64,000 bases of DNA from Eunapius fragilis (Eukaryota; Porifera; Demospongiae; Spongillida; Spongillidae), in the NCBI GenBank assembly GCA_963681505.1, contig OY811979.1, positions 5,658,169-5,722,168 of the forward strand. Reading direction: 5' to 3'. Within the stretch, counting starts at the first letter, position 1, and every line of letters begins with the position of its first letter. Positions 41,547 through 52,080 of this stretch are shown here, piece by piece. The notes beneath the pieces were generated by a model. That model ran no database searches. It had not been told where the DNA came from and saw only the letters and a list, made by a program, of their open reading frames with translations. A program made the position numbers and the translations under genes.

Positions 41547-44201
41547 ATGGACGAAAACTCTATTCGTGATGCGGTGCAGCGGTTCCGGTTCGACCGTTTT
41601 AAGGCCGAGGAAGAAGAATGGGTGTATTACGTGCAGCGGTTTGAGACTGAACTGGCGCTACATCGATTACTGGTTGGGGATAACACAGCGGACACACGGA
41701 GGAACCTACTGCTCTCCAAGGTTGGACCAGAAGCTTTTAGGGTCTTAGTTGACCATTTTCGTCCAGAAGACGTCACGACGAAGACGTATGTACAATTAAA
41801 AGATGCGTTGAAAAAACATTTTCAAAAAAAGGTTTGTATCCTCGCGGAGAGGGTGAAGTTTACATTCAGGCACAGAAAAGAAGAGGAAACGGTAACACAA
41901 TTCCTCATTGCACTGCGAGCTATAGCAGGAAATTGTGAGTTCGGGGCATCCTTATCGGAACGGCTTCGTGATCAATTGGCGATAGGAATTAACAACGATG
42001 CGTGGCAGAAAGAACTATTTCGGCTTCACACGACAAACGACGCAACCCTTCAACAGGTGGAAGCTTCAGCTCTAATACTGGAACAGGCTTCTACACAGCA
42101 GAAAAGTATACGACAAATGGCGGCCCCCCAAGAGAAGGGATCGGAGGTGCATCGGCTGAGAGAGGCCAGGAAACAAATACCACAATTCCAGAGGAAGACT
42201 GAGCACCGAGAACTAGATGCTGGTAGAGACTGTGTAAGGTGTGGGTATAGCAGACACAAGAAGGTAGAAGAGTGCCCGGCAAAGGGGCAGACATGCAACG
42301 CCTGTGGTGGATTGAATCACTATGCCAGGGTCTGCCTCAAGTCAGGTAAAGTATCCATCAAGGGACAGAAAGGCAAGAAAAGATTAAATGCTATGAAACA
42401 AGCAAAAGAAACAGGAGGAACTGAAAGCAGTGATGATGATGACCTGGAGATATCTTGTGGAGAGGTAAACACTATTCATATTCGGGCAGTAAAGGGTTGT
42501 GCTGCACGTTTGGAAGCAGAGATAAATGGCGTAAGAGTCAAAATGCTGTATGATCCAGGTGCAGCTCGATCAGTTATCAGTGAAAAAACTTGGAGGAAAG
42601 TTGGAGCACCTCCCCTCAAACCAACTGACACATTGGTGGCATACACAAATGTCCCAGTGGAGACTCTAGGGGAAACAGAGGTGCGAGTTCGGGCATTTGG
42701 AAGGGTAAAACATCTGTTGGTTTCAGTTGTAAAGGAACAGGATAAACCTCTGTTTGGCTTAGACTGGTGTGTTAGTTTCAATTTGAATATGCCGAAAGGA
42801 GTTACCATCTGTAATGTCAAGCCTAAAATGAAGAAGGAATCAGGTAGTATGGAACATCAGGAATATACAGAACTAGCATCGTTACTTTTGGAGTTTGGCG
42901 AACTTTTCGCTGAGACACCTGGCACAATAGTTGGGCACAAGGCAGTTGTGCACCTAAAAGAAGGAGCTGTACCAAAGCTGTACTCAGCTCGTCCTATTCC
43001 GTTTCCTATGAAAAAGGCTGTGGAAGACGAACTTAATCGATTAGTAAAACAAGATATCTTGGAGATAGTCAACACAACAAAAAACCCAATTGAATGGGCC
43101 TCTCCCCTGGTATGTGTTCCCAAGAGTAGCGGTGGAGTTCGCCTCTGTGTGGATTTTAGAGTGACTATCAACCCGCACGTGTACGTAGACCCACACCCCC
43201 TCCCGAGGTTCGAGGACATCATAGCCAAACTAAGTGGCAGCAAAACATTCTCAATCGTTGACCTTACTGATGCATACCTCCAGATGGAAGTTGATCCTTC
43301 ATCTAGAAAGTTCATGGTTGTTGCAACACATAAGGGATATTTCCAGTATAAGAGATTGCCTTTTGGGGTAAACTTTGTGCCAGCTATCTTCCAGAAAACA
43401 ATGGAAAAATTTTTAGCAGGTATAGATAAAGTGGCAGTTTATATTGACGACATCATAGTTGGAGGGTCATCGAAAGAGGAACACATTCATATTCTCCGAG
43501 AGGTATTCATCAGGCTGAGAGATGCAAATGTGCGGGCAAAGAAATCAAAGTGCAGATTTGTACAAAAGGAGGTTGTGTATTTAGGATACAGAATAGATGA
43601 ACATGGAGTACACCCTACAGAGGAGCATTTGGAAGCCATACGAAGTATGCCCACCCCCACAAATGCTAAGGAGCTACGTTCATTTTTGGGGATGATAAAC
43701 TATTACTCTCGTTTCATAGCAAATCTACAACCAATTTGTGCCCCACTTCATTCCCTTACCAAGCATTCAGTAAACTGGACATGGTCCAAGGAGAGTGATA
43801 AAATTTTTCAACATTTGAAACTGATTTTGTCTGCTAGGGACACATTGGTGCACTACAGGGAGGAATTGCCCCTCATCCTCGAAACAGATGCAAGTGATCG
43901 AGGTGTTGGTGCAGTGCTTTTACATCAACTACCAGACAAATCAGAGAGACCTGTGGCATTTGCTTCACGAACCTTCCTGGATCGTGAAAAGAATTATTCA
44001 GTAATTGACAAGGAGGCATTGGCCATTATTTTCGGCGTTACAAAGTTCTACCAATATGTGTATGGCCGAAAATTCACCCTGCGTACAGATCACAAACCGT
44101 TGGAACACATCTTAGGGGCAAACCAGGAAATTCCGAAGATGGCTGCTAATAGACTTCAAAGGTGGGCCATAACACTTAGTGCATATCAATATGATTTGTA
44201 G
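41547..44201 (+). CDS. gag-pol: Gag-pol of element C, first part: Gag, protease, RT, RNase H
   Basis: One frame, 884 codons from an ATG 19 bp after the LTR. Capsid-like region (FEREL-type helices; LLLSKVGPEAFRVLVDHF), two zinc knuckles (CVRCGYSRH ... C and CNACGGLNHYARVC, residues 231-265), protease around residue 335 (MLYDPGAARSVI; the active-site triad reads Asp-Pro-Gly rather than Asp-Thr/Ser-Gly), RT (LCVDFRVTINP, VDLTDAYLQMEV, LPFGVNFVPAIFQ, YIDDIIVGG near residue 632), RNase H (ILETDASDRGVGAVL, DKEALAII, RTDHKPLEHI). The frame ends at TAG 44199-44201, right after QYDL, and continues in the same frame downstream. Gag and Pol being one frame differs from element A. Confidence 0.94.
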   Translation: MDENSIRDAVQRFRFDRFKAEEEEWVYYVQRFETELALHRLLVGDNTADTRRNLLLSKVGPEAFRVLVDHFRPEDVTTKTYVQLKDALKKHFQKKVCILAERVKFTFRHRKEEETVTQFLIALRAIAGNCEFGASLSERLRDQLAIGINNDAWQKELFRLHTTNDATLQQVEASALILEQASTQQKSIRQMAAPQEKGSEVHRLREARKQIPQFQRKTEHRELDAGRDCVRCGYSRHKKVEECPAKGQTCNACGGLNHYARVCLKSGKVSIKGQKGKKRLNAMKQAKETGGTESSDDDDLEISCGEVNTIHIRAVKGCAARLEAEINGVRVKMLYDPGAARSVISEKTWRKVGAPPLKPTDTLVAYTNVPVETLGETEVRVRAFGRVKHLLVSVVKEQDKPLFGLDWCVSFNLNMPKGVTICNVKPKMKKESGSMEHQEYTELASLLLEFGELFAETPGTIVGHKAVVHLKEGAVPKLYSARPIPFPMKKAVEDELNRLVKQDILEIVNTTKNPIEWASPLVCVPKSSGGVRLCVDFRVTINPHVYVDPHPLPRFEDIIAKLSGSKTFSIVDLTDAYLQMEVDPSSRKFMVVATHKGYFQYKRLPFGVNFVPAIFQKTMEKFLAGIDKVAVYIDDIIVGGSSKEEHIHILREVFIRLRDANVRAKKSKCRFVQKEVVYLGYRIDEHGVHPTEEHLEAIRSMPTPTNAKELRSFLGMINYYSRFIANLQPICAPLHSLTKHSVNWTWSKESDKIFQHLKLILSARDTLVHYREELPLILETDASDRGVGAVLLHQLPDKSERPVAFASRTFLDREKNYSVIDKEALAIIFGVTKFYQYVYGRKFTLRTDHKPLEHILGANQEIPKMAANRLQRWAITLSAYQYDL

Positions 44202-44204
44202 TAT

Positions 44205-45854
44205 GTGAAAGGGAAAGAGAATTTGTTGGCAGATCCACTGTCAAGATTGCCTTTGAATGTGTCAAGCACATCCGCTGAAGAAGATGTTGGCCATCATAGT
44301 GCCTTACTCAATGTACGAATTGAGGACTTACCAATGTCAAAAAGAGATCTTCAGAAGAGGACACGTCAAGATCCGCTACTTGCGCAGGTTATAAGGTGTG
44401 TGGACAGGGGCTGGCCTAGTGACAGAAAACAAATACCAGCAGAACTTCTGACATTTTATGAGAAACGTGAGACGCTGTCATTTGAGGAGAACATTTTACT
44501 TTGGCAAGGACGAATCGTGGTTCCAACAGCATTGCACAGAAATGTTTTGGACACATTACATGAGGGTCACCCGGGTATATGGGCCATGCGGGCTCTGGCA
44601 AGGTACTATGTGTGGTGGCCACATATTGATGATGATGTGGAAACCTATGTAAAACAATGTAAGGCATGTCAGCAAAACCGACCACATGAACACGAAACAC
44701 TTCTATTCAGTTGGAATGTTCCTACAGAACCTTGGCAAAGAATTCACATAGATCATGCTGGCCCATTTGAAGGCAGTTCTTGGTTGGTAGTGGTTGATGC
44801 ATTTTCCAAGTGGATAGAAATAAAACCTCAAAGGAGTGCAACAACCTCAGGGACAGTAAAGGCTCTACGAGAGATCTTTTGCAGGTTTGGTCTCCCAAGG
44901 GTAATTGTTTCAGACAATGGTCCCCAGTTTAGTTCTCAAGAATTCAAACAGTTCTGTGACTCAAACAATATTGTTCACATTCGGTCAACTCCTTACCACC
45001 CTAAGACCAATGGTCTAGCAGAAAGGGCTGTGAGAACATTCAAGGAGAGGTTCTTGGCTTCAAAAGGATCAACAGATGACGTGGAGTTAAGATTGCAGAG
45101 GTTCTTGTTATCATATAGGAACACTCCTCACAAGTCTACAGGGCGGGCACCAGCAGAGATGTTGATGGGCCGAAAGCTTCGAACAAAGCTGGACTTGCTG
45201 AAACCAGACCCTCTGAGTTATATGGATCAGGCAGTCGTAAAGCAGAAATTGTATCATGATAAAGGGGCCAAGTTAAGGATTTTTAGGGATGGAGAAGAAG
45301 TTTGGGTACAACGACCAACAAGCAAAGGGTATGATGAAGAAGGGATCATAGTTAGGCGGACTGGGGATGTGTCTTACCTTGTAGAGACAGGAGGTCAGGT
45401 AAAGAGAAAGCATGCAGATCAGCTAAGGACAAAGATGGCATCTGAGCAGTGTACATCTGAGGAATTGATGCATAATGACCCAGCAAGAGTAAAGGGCAGA
45501 CAAGTTTGGGATGTAGATGCAACGCAAACAGAAACACAAGGGACAAAGAGGGGAGATGAGGGATCGCATCAAGTTCCGCACAGGTCACCGGAAGTGCTGC
45601 AAGAAGGGGCAGATGGTTGTCAGGGATTTCAGACATCAGAAGTACCAGGTGTGCCTACCATCAGTAATGAGAAGGTACAAGATGAACAAACCCATAAAAC
45701 CAATGGCAGTACGCACACACAAGAAGAACAAGAAGAACCTACCCTGCCAACAGTTTCTTCGGGATCAGTACAGCAGAAGGAGCGGCCAAAGAGGGATCGA
45801 AGGCCTCCCTCTCGACCTTACGACAAATATCTCAGCAATCCTAGAGCAAAATGA
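44205..45854 (+). CDS. gag-pol: Gag-pol of element C, second part: integrase
   Basis: Same frame, resuming after the single TAG with YVKGKENLLADPLSRLP, the conserved RNase H/integrase linker, which shows the stop interrupts one protein. Zinc domain LHEGHPGIWAMRAL ... CKACQ (44560-44675), core IHIDHAGPF, IVSDNGPQFSS, GLAERAVRTFKE (D, D, E at about 44752, 44915 and 45020), GKS-type RAPAEMLMGRKLRTKLD motif, C-terminal beta domain (EEVWVQRPTSKGYDEEG) and a Glu/Gln-rich tail ending RPKRDRRPPSRPYDKYL. No other disabling change. Translation past the stop would need readthrough or an unmutated source copy. Confidence 0.94.
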   Translation: MKGKENLLADPLSRLPLNVSSTSAEEDVGHHSALLNVRIEDLPMSKRDLQKRTRQDPLLAQVIRCVDRGWPSDRKQIPAELLTFYEKRETLSFEENILLWQGRIVVPTALHRNVLDTLHEGHPGIWAMRALARYYVWWPHIDDDVETYVKQCKACQQNRPHEHETLLFSWNVPTEPWQRIHIDHAGPFEGSSWLVVVDAFSKWIEIKPQRSATTSGTVKALREIFCRFGLPRVIVSDNGPQFSSQEFKQFCDSNNIVHIRSTPYHPKTNGLAERAVRTFKERFLASKGSTDDVELRLQRFLLSYRNTPHKSTGRAPAEMLMGRKLRTKLDLLKPDPLSYMDQAVVKQKLYHDKGAKLRIFRDGEEVWVQRPTSKGYDEEGIIVRRTGDVSYLVETGGQVKRKHADQLRTKMASEQCTSEELMHNDPARVKGRQVWDVDATQTETQGTKRGDEGSHQVPHRSPEVLQEGADGCQGFQTSEVPGVPTISNEKVQDEQTHKTNGSTHTQEEQEEPTLPTVSSGSVQQKERPKRDRRPPSRPYDKYLSNPRAK

Positions 45855-45873
45855 AAATAGAATAGTGACGAAA

Positions 45874-45987
45874 TGTTAGGATATGAACTAATAGTTAGTA
45901 ATAGTTAGTTAACTGCGTGACTCTATATGATGCGCATGTATCTGTAGCGTGTTCATATCAGTGTGCAAATTGAGCTATTTCCCTACA
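45874..45987 (+). repeat. Right LTR of element C
   Basis: Identical to 41414-41527. The preceding sequence GAAAATAGAATAGTGACGAA is only moderately purine-rich, so the polypurine tract is weak. Confidence 0.98.
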
Positions 45988-46379
45988 CATGTTTTAATAC
46001 TATGTTTATTAAACTCTATATTTTTATTCAACAGTTCTGTGTGTAGTTGCATGGATAATGAAGACTGTTGGTGATTTGAAGAGTTTTGTTGACCATTTTT
46101 AAAATGTCATCAATGAACGTAATGAACTGCAAGCACCCATGATACGAAAGGGGCTAGTGTTTTACATCCACACCAATATAGCATCTCAACGTTTAGAAAA
46201 TACTTGAAGTATCATTGCATCAATTATTGAGCACTGCTGGAAGCAATGTCACCACTACACCTGATGTGTTGCGTAGGACAATACGTCATATTATTAATAT
46301 AATGTCAAAAAAAAAAAAAAAAATTACAAAATGTTGGGCTGAAGTAGAGGTGTTTCTCAATGAGCAGTTTATTGTGTCT
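45988..46379. other. No gene recognised
   Basis: AT-rich flank of element C with a 20-bp A-tract at 46304-46323. Confidence 0.4.
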
Positions 46380-46672
46380 ACAAGTAAATAAAAAACATTC
46401 TCTATGAGAAAGTTGGTGGCATATAGGATTTGAAGGCAATGGTGGTGTAAAAAGGAAGGAAACAAGGGTCTAATAATAAGGGAAAATGGAATAGTCCTAT
46501 ATTTAGCACACGAACAACATACTATATCCTACATTTAGAAATATGCTAAATATAGGACTATTCCATTTTCCCTTATTATTAGACCCTTGTTTCCTTCCTT
46601 TTTACACCACCATTGCCTTCAAATCCTATATGCCACCAACTTTCTCATAGAGAATGTTTTTTATTTACTTGT
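46380..46672. mobile_element. Palindromic MITE, intact copy
   Basis: Arms of about 138 bp are almost perfect reverse complements: ACAAGTAAATAAAAAACATT at the left end, AATGTTTTTTATTTACTTGT at the right end, with GAGAAAGTTGGTGGCATATA and its complement inside. A 16-20-bp centre is unpaired. Related to the split copy at 16408-17625; the end piece recurs at 62840-62862. Confidence 0.93.
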
Positions 46673-46852
46673 TTCATTGATTTTTATTCATACCCGATTA
46701 TGAGCCGTACAGCATGTTAAGTAATCCATCTTGATATGAGAGGGAGGTTGTAAAGGTACGACATACCTTTGAGTGACCTTAACTCTTTTCGCCGAGCGAG
46801 ATGCACGTTCAGGACTATGGCAATATCGCTGTCTTTTTTCAGGATCTGTACC

Positions 46853-47525
46853 TTGCACGTGAAGGCATTTTGAAAAAAAAAACTACTTCACTAAGTTACA
46901 AATTAAAGAGCGTCAAACTTACAACGATCGAATAACAAGTATGATTCTAATAGTACGCACGTGCACGTTATTATAACCGCCACAGTTAATTACCACTACG
47001 TGTAGTGCCCAGACCATACACATTTGATTACAAGATGTATACTGCTAGTACTTCGTATAATGGTATAAAGAGCGAAGTAGGACCTATCCGAGTCTTGTCA
47101 GTGCAGTAAGCTTAACTATACGTGATTTGCTAACACAACCACCGATATATGTCATGTAGCCTCGAGACGTTTTGACCACAGAAGCGATAATGCCAACGAA
47201 TTCTGAAGCCATTGGTGCAATTTTCATTTCTTAAAAGTGTTCCTATCCCGAGTTATGCGTGGTCAAGAACAAGAACAAGAACAAGAAGAAGAACGAGAAA
47301 TACGTGAGACTGGGTACGAGTTTCGAAAATTGTTTTGTTCTCTACAACCACGCGGTTTTGTGACATCAAACAAACACGAAACTGCTTGTTGTTGCCTTCT
47401 TGTACGACGACGATAACAAGGTAAGCCATCCGCTCGTCGGGAGTCTTGTTAGAAGCGGGTCGCGTTTTTTTAATGACATTCATAATCGGGGTCAAATCCT
47501 ATATGAGAGTTAACGTAACTCTCGA
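46853..47525 (-). repeat. 670-bp interspersed repeat, minus-oriented copy
   Basis: Reverse complement of 63142-63800 over nearly its full length: ATCGAGAGTTACGTT at the 5' end, then GCGACCCGCTTCTAACAAG, a (TTCTTG)n tract, CCTATCCCGAGTTATGCG, AATCACGTATAGTTAAGC, and CAAAATGCCTTCACGT at the 3' end. After this ATG the minus strand continues (with a frame change) as TDPEKRQRYC, the start of an Arg/Glu/Lys repeat protein. Probably the leader or promoter region of a larger mobile element. Confidence 0.85.
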
Positions 47526-47589
47526 TTGACACAGCTGAGAATGTAGCTGTTACTTTACCAGCTTTGAATACAGAGATAAATGTAATGTA

Positions 47590-47994
47590 GTGTACAATCC
47601 ACCTTTACCTATTCCACTTAATGTAAGAACTGATTGTGAGAATTGTGCTAAAAGGAAGGATGAGTTGCAGAGAATGGCTAAAGTGAATCGCATGCTTAAG
47701 CAACAACTGAAAAGGAAAATAAGAGACATTAAACTTAAAACTAAAAAAACAGCGAAAGTAAGAAATTCACAAGTGGCACATAGCAGCAGTGTATTGAAAT
47801 GTTACTATCTAAAACGTGAAGATAATGCCAACATCCAAGCTCAACTTGTTATAGAAAAAAGGCAAAAAAAAAAAAGATTCAAGTTACAGAAGGAGGCTGG
47901 AAGAAAGCTGAATTTAGTACTTACTAACAATGCTGAGTTGTCTGAAGTTCTCCCAGAACTTAGCGCAGAGTTCTTCAAGTTGATGAGTTCGTAG
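47590..47994 (+). CDS. Unidentified 134-codon coiled-coil-like ORF
   Basis: Reads CENCAKRKDELQRMAKVN and then strongly basic helices rich in Lys, Arg and Gln (KQQLKRKIRDIKLKTKK; KRFKLQKEAGRKLNL), ending LPELSAEFFKLMSS. The C-x-x-C plus coiled-coil pattern resembles accessory regions of transposon proteins such as THAP-type transposases, but I do not recognise a family. It begins 65 bp inside the inner edge of the 670-bp repeat. It could be one exon of a longer gene; no partner exon was found. Confidence 0.4.
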   Translation: MYNPPLPIPLNVRTDCENCAKRKDELQRMAKVNRMLKQQLKRKIRDIKLKTKKTAKVRNSQVAHSSSVLKCYYLKREDNANIQAQLVIEKRQKKKRFKLQKEAGRKLNLVLTNNAELSEVLPELSAEFFKLMSS

Positions 47995-49080
47995 ATACTT
48001 TCACCAGTATGCTTAATGTATGAACGCACAGGCTTAGTTCTCACAAAGTTCCCGCACCATCGTTCCACTGAAGGTAACTTGTAAAAGTTCAAATTCAAGA
48101 AACTATTTTTGGCATTGCCAGTAATGATATTTTGATATTAATTTCAGATGTCTTTGCAGGAACCATCTAATAAGGGACATTAAAAAAATTAAGCCTCGTT
48201 CCCAGTTATTTATGACGTGAAAATGGCTCCAGTTCAGTCACTTTTTTTGGTGCTCGACAAGGCCCTCACGTGCTGTACAGCCAATCACATATGGAGGGAG
48301 CATAGTTTCTGTCTAATTCACCTTGTTTAACCGACAGAAACGTATATCTCCCTCCCCATGCCTCCAGCACTACCCATTAACCACACATAGGTATAGCATC
48401 ATTGTGCACGCCTACAAAAACGACCAACAAATAGAACACACATACACACATGCAAGACCAATCCTCTGAATCGGAAGACAATTTGGGCGTTCCAGAGCCG
48501 GCAGATGAGGTGGTGTCTGATTTATTGAAGCCGCATGGAACAAATTGGGAGGTCAAGTCACAGTGGACTACTTCCAAGGTTCTCAAACTAGTGTTCAAGC
48601 TTATCTGGGACTCTGTAAATCCTGATGGACACAAAAATCCATATGACTATTTTTGTTTTGATGTTTAACATGAGTGATGTTCCAAAATTTATCCACCCTT
48701 TTCAGCAAGTAAAGGAGCAATTAACCTCACATAGCATTGCTGTGATCAAATCTACGGCACACATTAATCATTTCTGATCTCTTTATTTTATTACAGATAC
48801 TCATTTTATGAAAATGTTTCTTCTTCACAAAATGCCTATAGGCTATATCTGCACATGTACATTTACATAATGGGATTGGGACCTTAAAAGTGCCTTGAAT
48901 GTATACATGTACATACACACTTGTTTATTCACACAGAAGCTCCTCCCCCTTCTGAACCTCCTACTGACTATGGTACAGTCACAGTATTTTCAGCTTCTTA
49001 TTTAAAACCAGTGCTTTGTTGCAGCAATCCTGGTGGTGATGGTGGTGGTTGTGTTAGTGTTGGTGATAATGGTGTTTATA
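47995..49080. other. Weakly coding-like sequence, no gene supported
   Basis: A plus frame at 48450-48668 (72 codons; acidic start, then WTTSKVLKLVFKLIWDSVN) reads like protein but is not recognised. A proline/glycine-rich frame at 48921-49115 runs into the mariner-like MITE. Confidence 0.3.
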
Positions 49081-49447
49081 CAGTAGTGATCAAAATAAAC
49101 TTGACGTTTTTATAATGCAGTTGCAGTTGCACGGTGTGAGTACTACAGTTCAAGGGGTGTACCATTCCGCGCAGTTTTATAGAACATAGAAAATCTTATT
49201 GACATTTTATGTGTCAACGAAATCTACATGTATGTTGCGTCGCCGTGCCGTTTAAAAAAACTACTACAACATTTTGATTATGTGTCAACGTAACTACGAA
49301 TGCTTCGACATTCCTCACATAAAAAATAGTTGACCAAAGCAATCAGAAATGGGTTTATTGTCATTTATGAAGCTACAGATAAGCCGCTGTTTGGTGAAAA
49401 GATGTTTCTGGTTTCAAAAAACGTCAAGTTTATTTTGACCACTACTG
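49081..49447. mobile_element. Tc1/mariner-like MITE, 367 bp
   Basis: Inverted ends CAGTAGTGATCAAAATAAAC and GTTTATTTTGACCACTACTG (about 30-bp arms extending into TTGACGTTTTT). TA dinucleotides flank both ends (49079-49080 and 49448-49449), as for Tc1/mariner insertions. No transposase inside. Confidence 0.82.
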
Positions 49448-49449
49448 TA

Positions 49450-49960
49450 TGTACACGAGAGAGTAGGGAAGTGATTCATTATGAATCAGCGAATCCAAGG
49501 CATGAAGAGGGTGTGGAGGTGAGTACTATACTGGATACTATTGGAAGGATTGCAGGATGTGAGGTGTAGTGAAATTTGTGAATGGCATTGATCTTATTTT
49601 AATGTGTCCCCACAGAATGATCCTGACAAAAAGCATTCATGACACCTTCAGAAGAAACAGGAAGTGCAAAGAAGGTGTGCATTTGTGGTACATTGTATTT
49701 GAATGTGTGTGGATAAAAAACATACTTGCATGTCTATATATTTTATAGACATTATGTTTGGCGTTTATGTACTACATTTGACACAATATAAAAAGTGGGG
49801 CCAGCTGTAAAGGCAGGCATGAACTGCACATATAAGGGGAATACCTTCATGATGACTGGTAATATACCACACCCACAGCCATCAGAGCTGGTTGCCCCAC
49901 ATCTGCCATTGCACAGGTATGAGTGGCAAATACAAGGGCGTTTAGCCAGACAGTTATGAG
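49450..49960. other. No gene recognised
   Basis: Short frames only. Confidence 0.35.
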
Positions 49961-49962
49961 TA

Positions 49963-50570
49963 ATGTACAACCAGTGGAGGGAGTCTGCCAGGTGGCGGGA
50001 TCTACAGACGATATCCGTAGCAAGATCAAGGTATCATTACGGCCCAGATGTATTCCAGAACAAGTTAGAGGGCCTCAAAGCCCTAGCAATAGCTACAAAG
50101 ACTCAGGCACATAAGAAGAGAGTGTTGGCAGCGCTGTTGATATGGAAGAGGTTTGCACTTCAGAAAAGCGCAGGAAGAGCATTCGGAAGGACAAAGGGAG
50201 ATATTTTATTGATTGCGAAGTGGAGGCCTCATCTGATGAATGCAAGTATGGTGAGCAGTTGGAGTACTCAAAACAGCGTCATCCTTGACACGACTATGAG
50301 GTCATCAAGAAGCTTGACTCCACAATCTCAGCCCTATTGGGTTGTTCAGAGGAAATTGAATCTGAGCAGGAAGAAAGACCGAAGCTTAAGAGCAGTAAAG
50401 GCAAGCGTAGCAAAGATGGTGAGCGAAGTGGACAGAAAAAAAGGTCTGAATGCAGTGGTGAATCTGACTGTCCCTCCGGAGGTGAGCATTATGTAAGGCA
50501 ACACTGTGGAAACTCCATAACCACACTGCAAGAGACTGCAAGATATGCACTTTCACCTCAACACATTTGA
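49963..50570 (+). pseudogene. Unidentified degraded coding region, acidic/basic low complexity
   Basis: Two plus frames alternate in looking protein-like: EEVCTSEKRRKSIRKDKGRY and CEVEASSDECKYGEQLEYS (50145-50270), then after a TGA (50288) DYEVIKKLDSTISALLG and EIESEQEERPKLKSSKGKR. The composition (Ser/Glu/Lys, charged repeats) suggests a nuclear or mobile-element protein linker. No domain recognised. Confidence 0.3.
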
Positions 50571-51305
50571 CAGTTCAGATGCACACTACCTTTTCAGACC
50601 ATATTTGGAAATAGAGAGGCATATTTACACAAAGCCAGTGGATTTACAGTGTTTGAAAGGATAAAGGCATTAAAGAAGGAACACACATATCCATCACCAT
50701 AAAGGAGCTTACATTACATATATATAAATATATATATATATGCCAATATATAATTTCTTTGTACACAAGTTCTTTGTATGTGCTTGTGCATGTACGAAAC
50801 CGTACAGTATCTCATGCATCATCAATCTAAAGTCTGTTCCCAAGATGCAGCAAACCTAGAATAATAACTATCCTGTAGCCTGATATTATTGACATGAAGC
50901 ATTACTCTTTGCACATATGCATGGATGCTCCAAAATGGTACATTGCCTGCTGTTGTTTTGAATATTGAAGGTGTGTGTACAAAAACACACCTATGCTGGC
51001 TACAAACAGATAGTCATTCACCGGAATGGCTCTGAAAACTTTGACCTGATTAACTCAGCGCCATGTTGCCCACCTTATCACATGACCTTTGCCCTAATCA
51101 AGCCAGGATTCAGCAACTACTGACTACGGGTTAAAATGTGCCACACATTGCTCCGAGTGATCAGGTGACGTGGGTGACGCGGCCAATCAGCAACGCCGAC
51201 GTGACACGTCGTAAATTTGGGATGACGTCCACGTGCGTGATCAAAATTGCCCCTTTTTTCCCGTATAAAATCGACTGCCTTTTGCTCTCAGAATCACTTT
51301 TAAAC
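50571..51305. other. No gene recognised
   Basis: AT-rich, with an AT microsatellite at 50718-50743. Confidence 0.4.
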
Positions 51306-51705
51306 ATGGCAACTCTTCCAGCGAAGCGATTCAAATTCAAGAGCCAAGCAGAGTGGGCTGCTTCTCACTTCAAGACCGAAATTTCATCTGGAAAGCGTGT
51401 GTGCCAAGTAAAACAAACTGAAGATTCTGAGGTGTGTGGATTGCAATATGGGGCGCAAATTGCAGCAACATCCATGGTTGCACACTTGGCCTAAAAGCAC
51501 GAGATTTCGGTGCCTGAATACTTAACAGAAAAGGCCAGTCAACACTCCTCCGAGAAACAGCTCTCTGTGAAAAGCATGTTTGCTCAGATATCCGATCCCA
51601 CTGCTGTTCAGAAGGAATTGATCGTGGTAGCTTACTGCATGAATCTGATTGTTCCATTTTCCACCGTTTTTTTTCTCGTTGGGGTCCGAATTGCAAGATG
51701 AAGAA
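51306..51705 (+). pseudogene. BED-finger, hAT-like transposase N-terminal remnant
   Basis: MATLPAKRFKFKSQAEWAAS opens a frame with a degraded BED-type finger: V-C-Q-V at the first Cys pair, a hydrophobic core, then MVAHLA, a TAA at 51492 and KHEIS, matching C-x2-C ... H-x-x-x-x-H spacing with one Cys pair damaged. About 35 residues on, MFAQISDPTAVQKELIVVAY followed by NLIVPFSTV corresponds to the conserved start of hAT transposases (residue pattern L-I-x-x-x-x-P-F-S). The catalytic domain is not recognisable downstream. Confidence 0.45.
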
Positions 51706-52080
51706 TTGATCTCATTGAAGAAGTTTAAGTTCCCATCACCAACAATTGAACGTGGAACTTGTTCTGTTTGAATTTTACTGGATGGAGGAGTCTGAAGGTG
51801 AGTCTGCCATTCCCTTGCATTTGGTTCACACTTTGGAATGGGCTTGCGTCGCTTTGAAGATAATTTGAGGTGTCTTTGTTTTGGAGATAATGATCCTACT
51901 GACCGACCAGATCAAGGAAAGATTTGAAATGGATAATGAAAATATTGATTGTTTGAAGGCCCTGTATGAATCATTAGAAGTAGACGGGGAAGTGTACAAG
52001 CATAGAAGAGACTATGAAGAATGAATGGGCTTGACACATACTTCTTTTAATATTCAATTCTTCATGCACTACTGAGGGGT

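Larger units (their letters stand above)
41414..45987 (+). mobile_element. Ty3/Gypsy LTR retrotransposon, element C, young, one stop codon
   Basis: Two identical 114-bp LTRs enclose a single gag-pol frame. CATGT precedes the left LTR (41409-41413) and follows the right LTR (45988-45992), a 5-bp target duplication. Only 19 bp separate the left LTR from the ATG and 19 bp separate the stop from the right LTR. The element is 4574 bp. Identical LTRs mean insertion was very recent. Confidence 0.96.
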
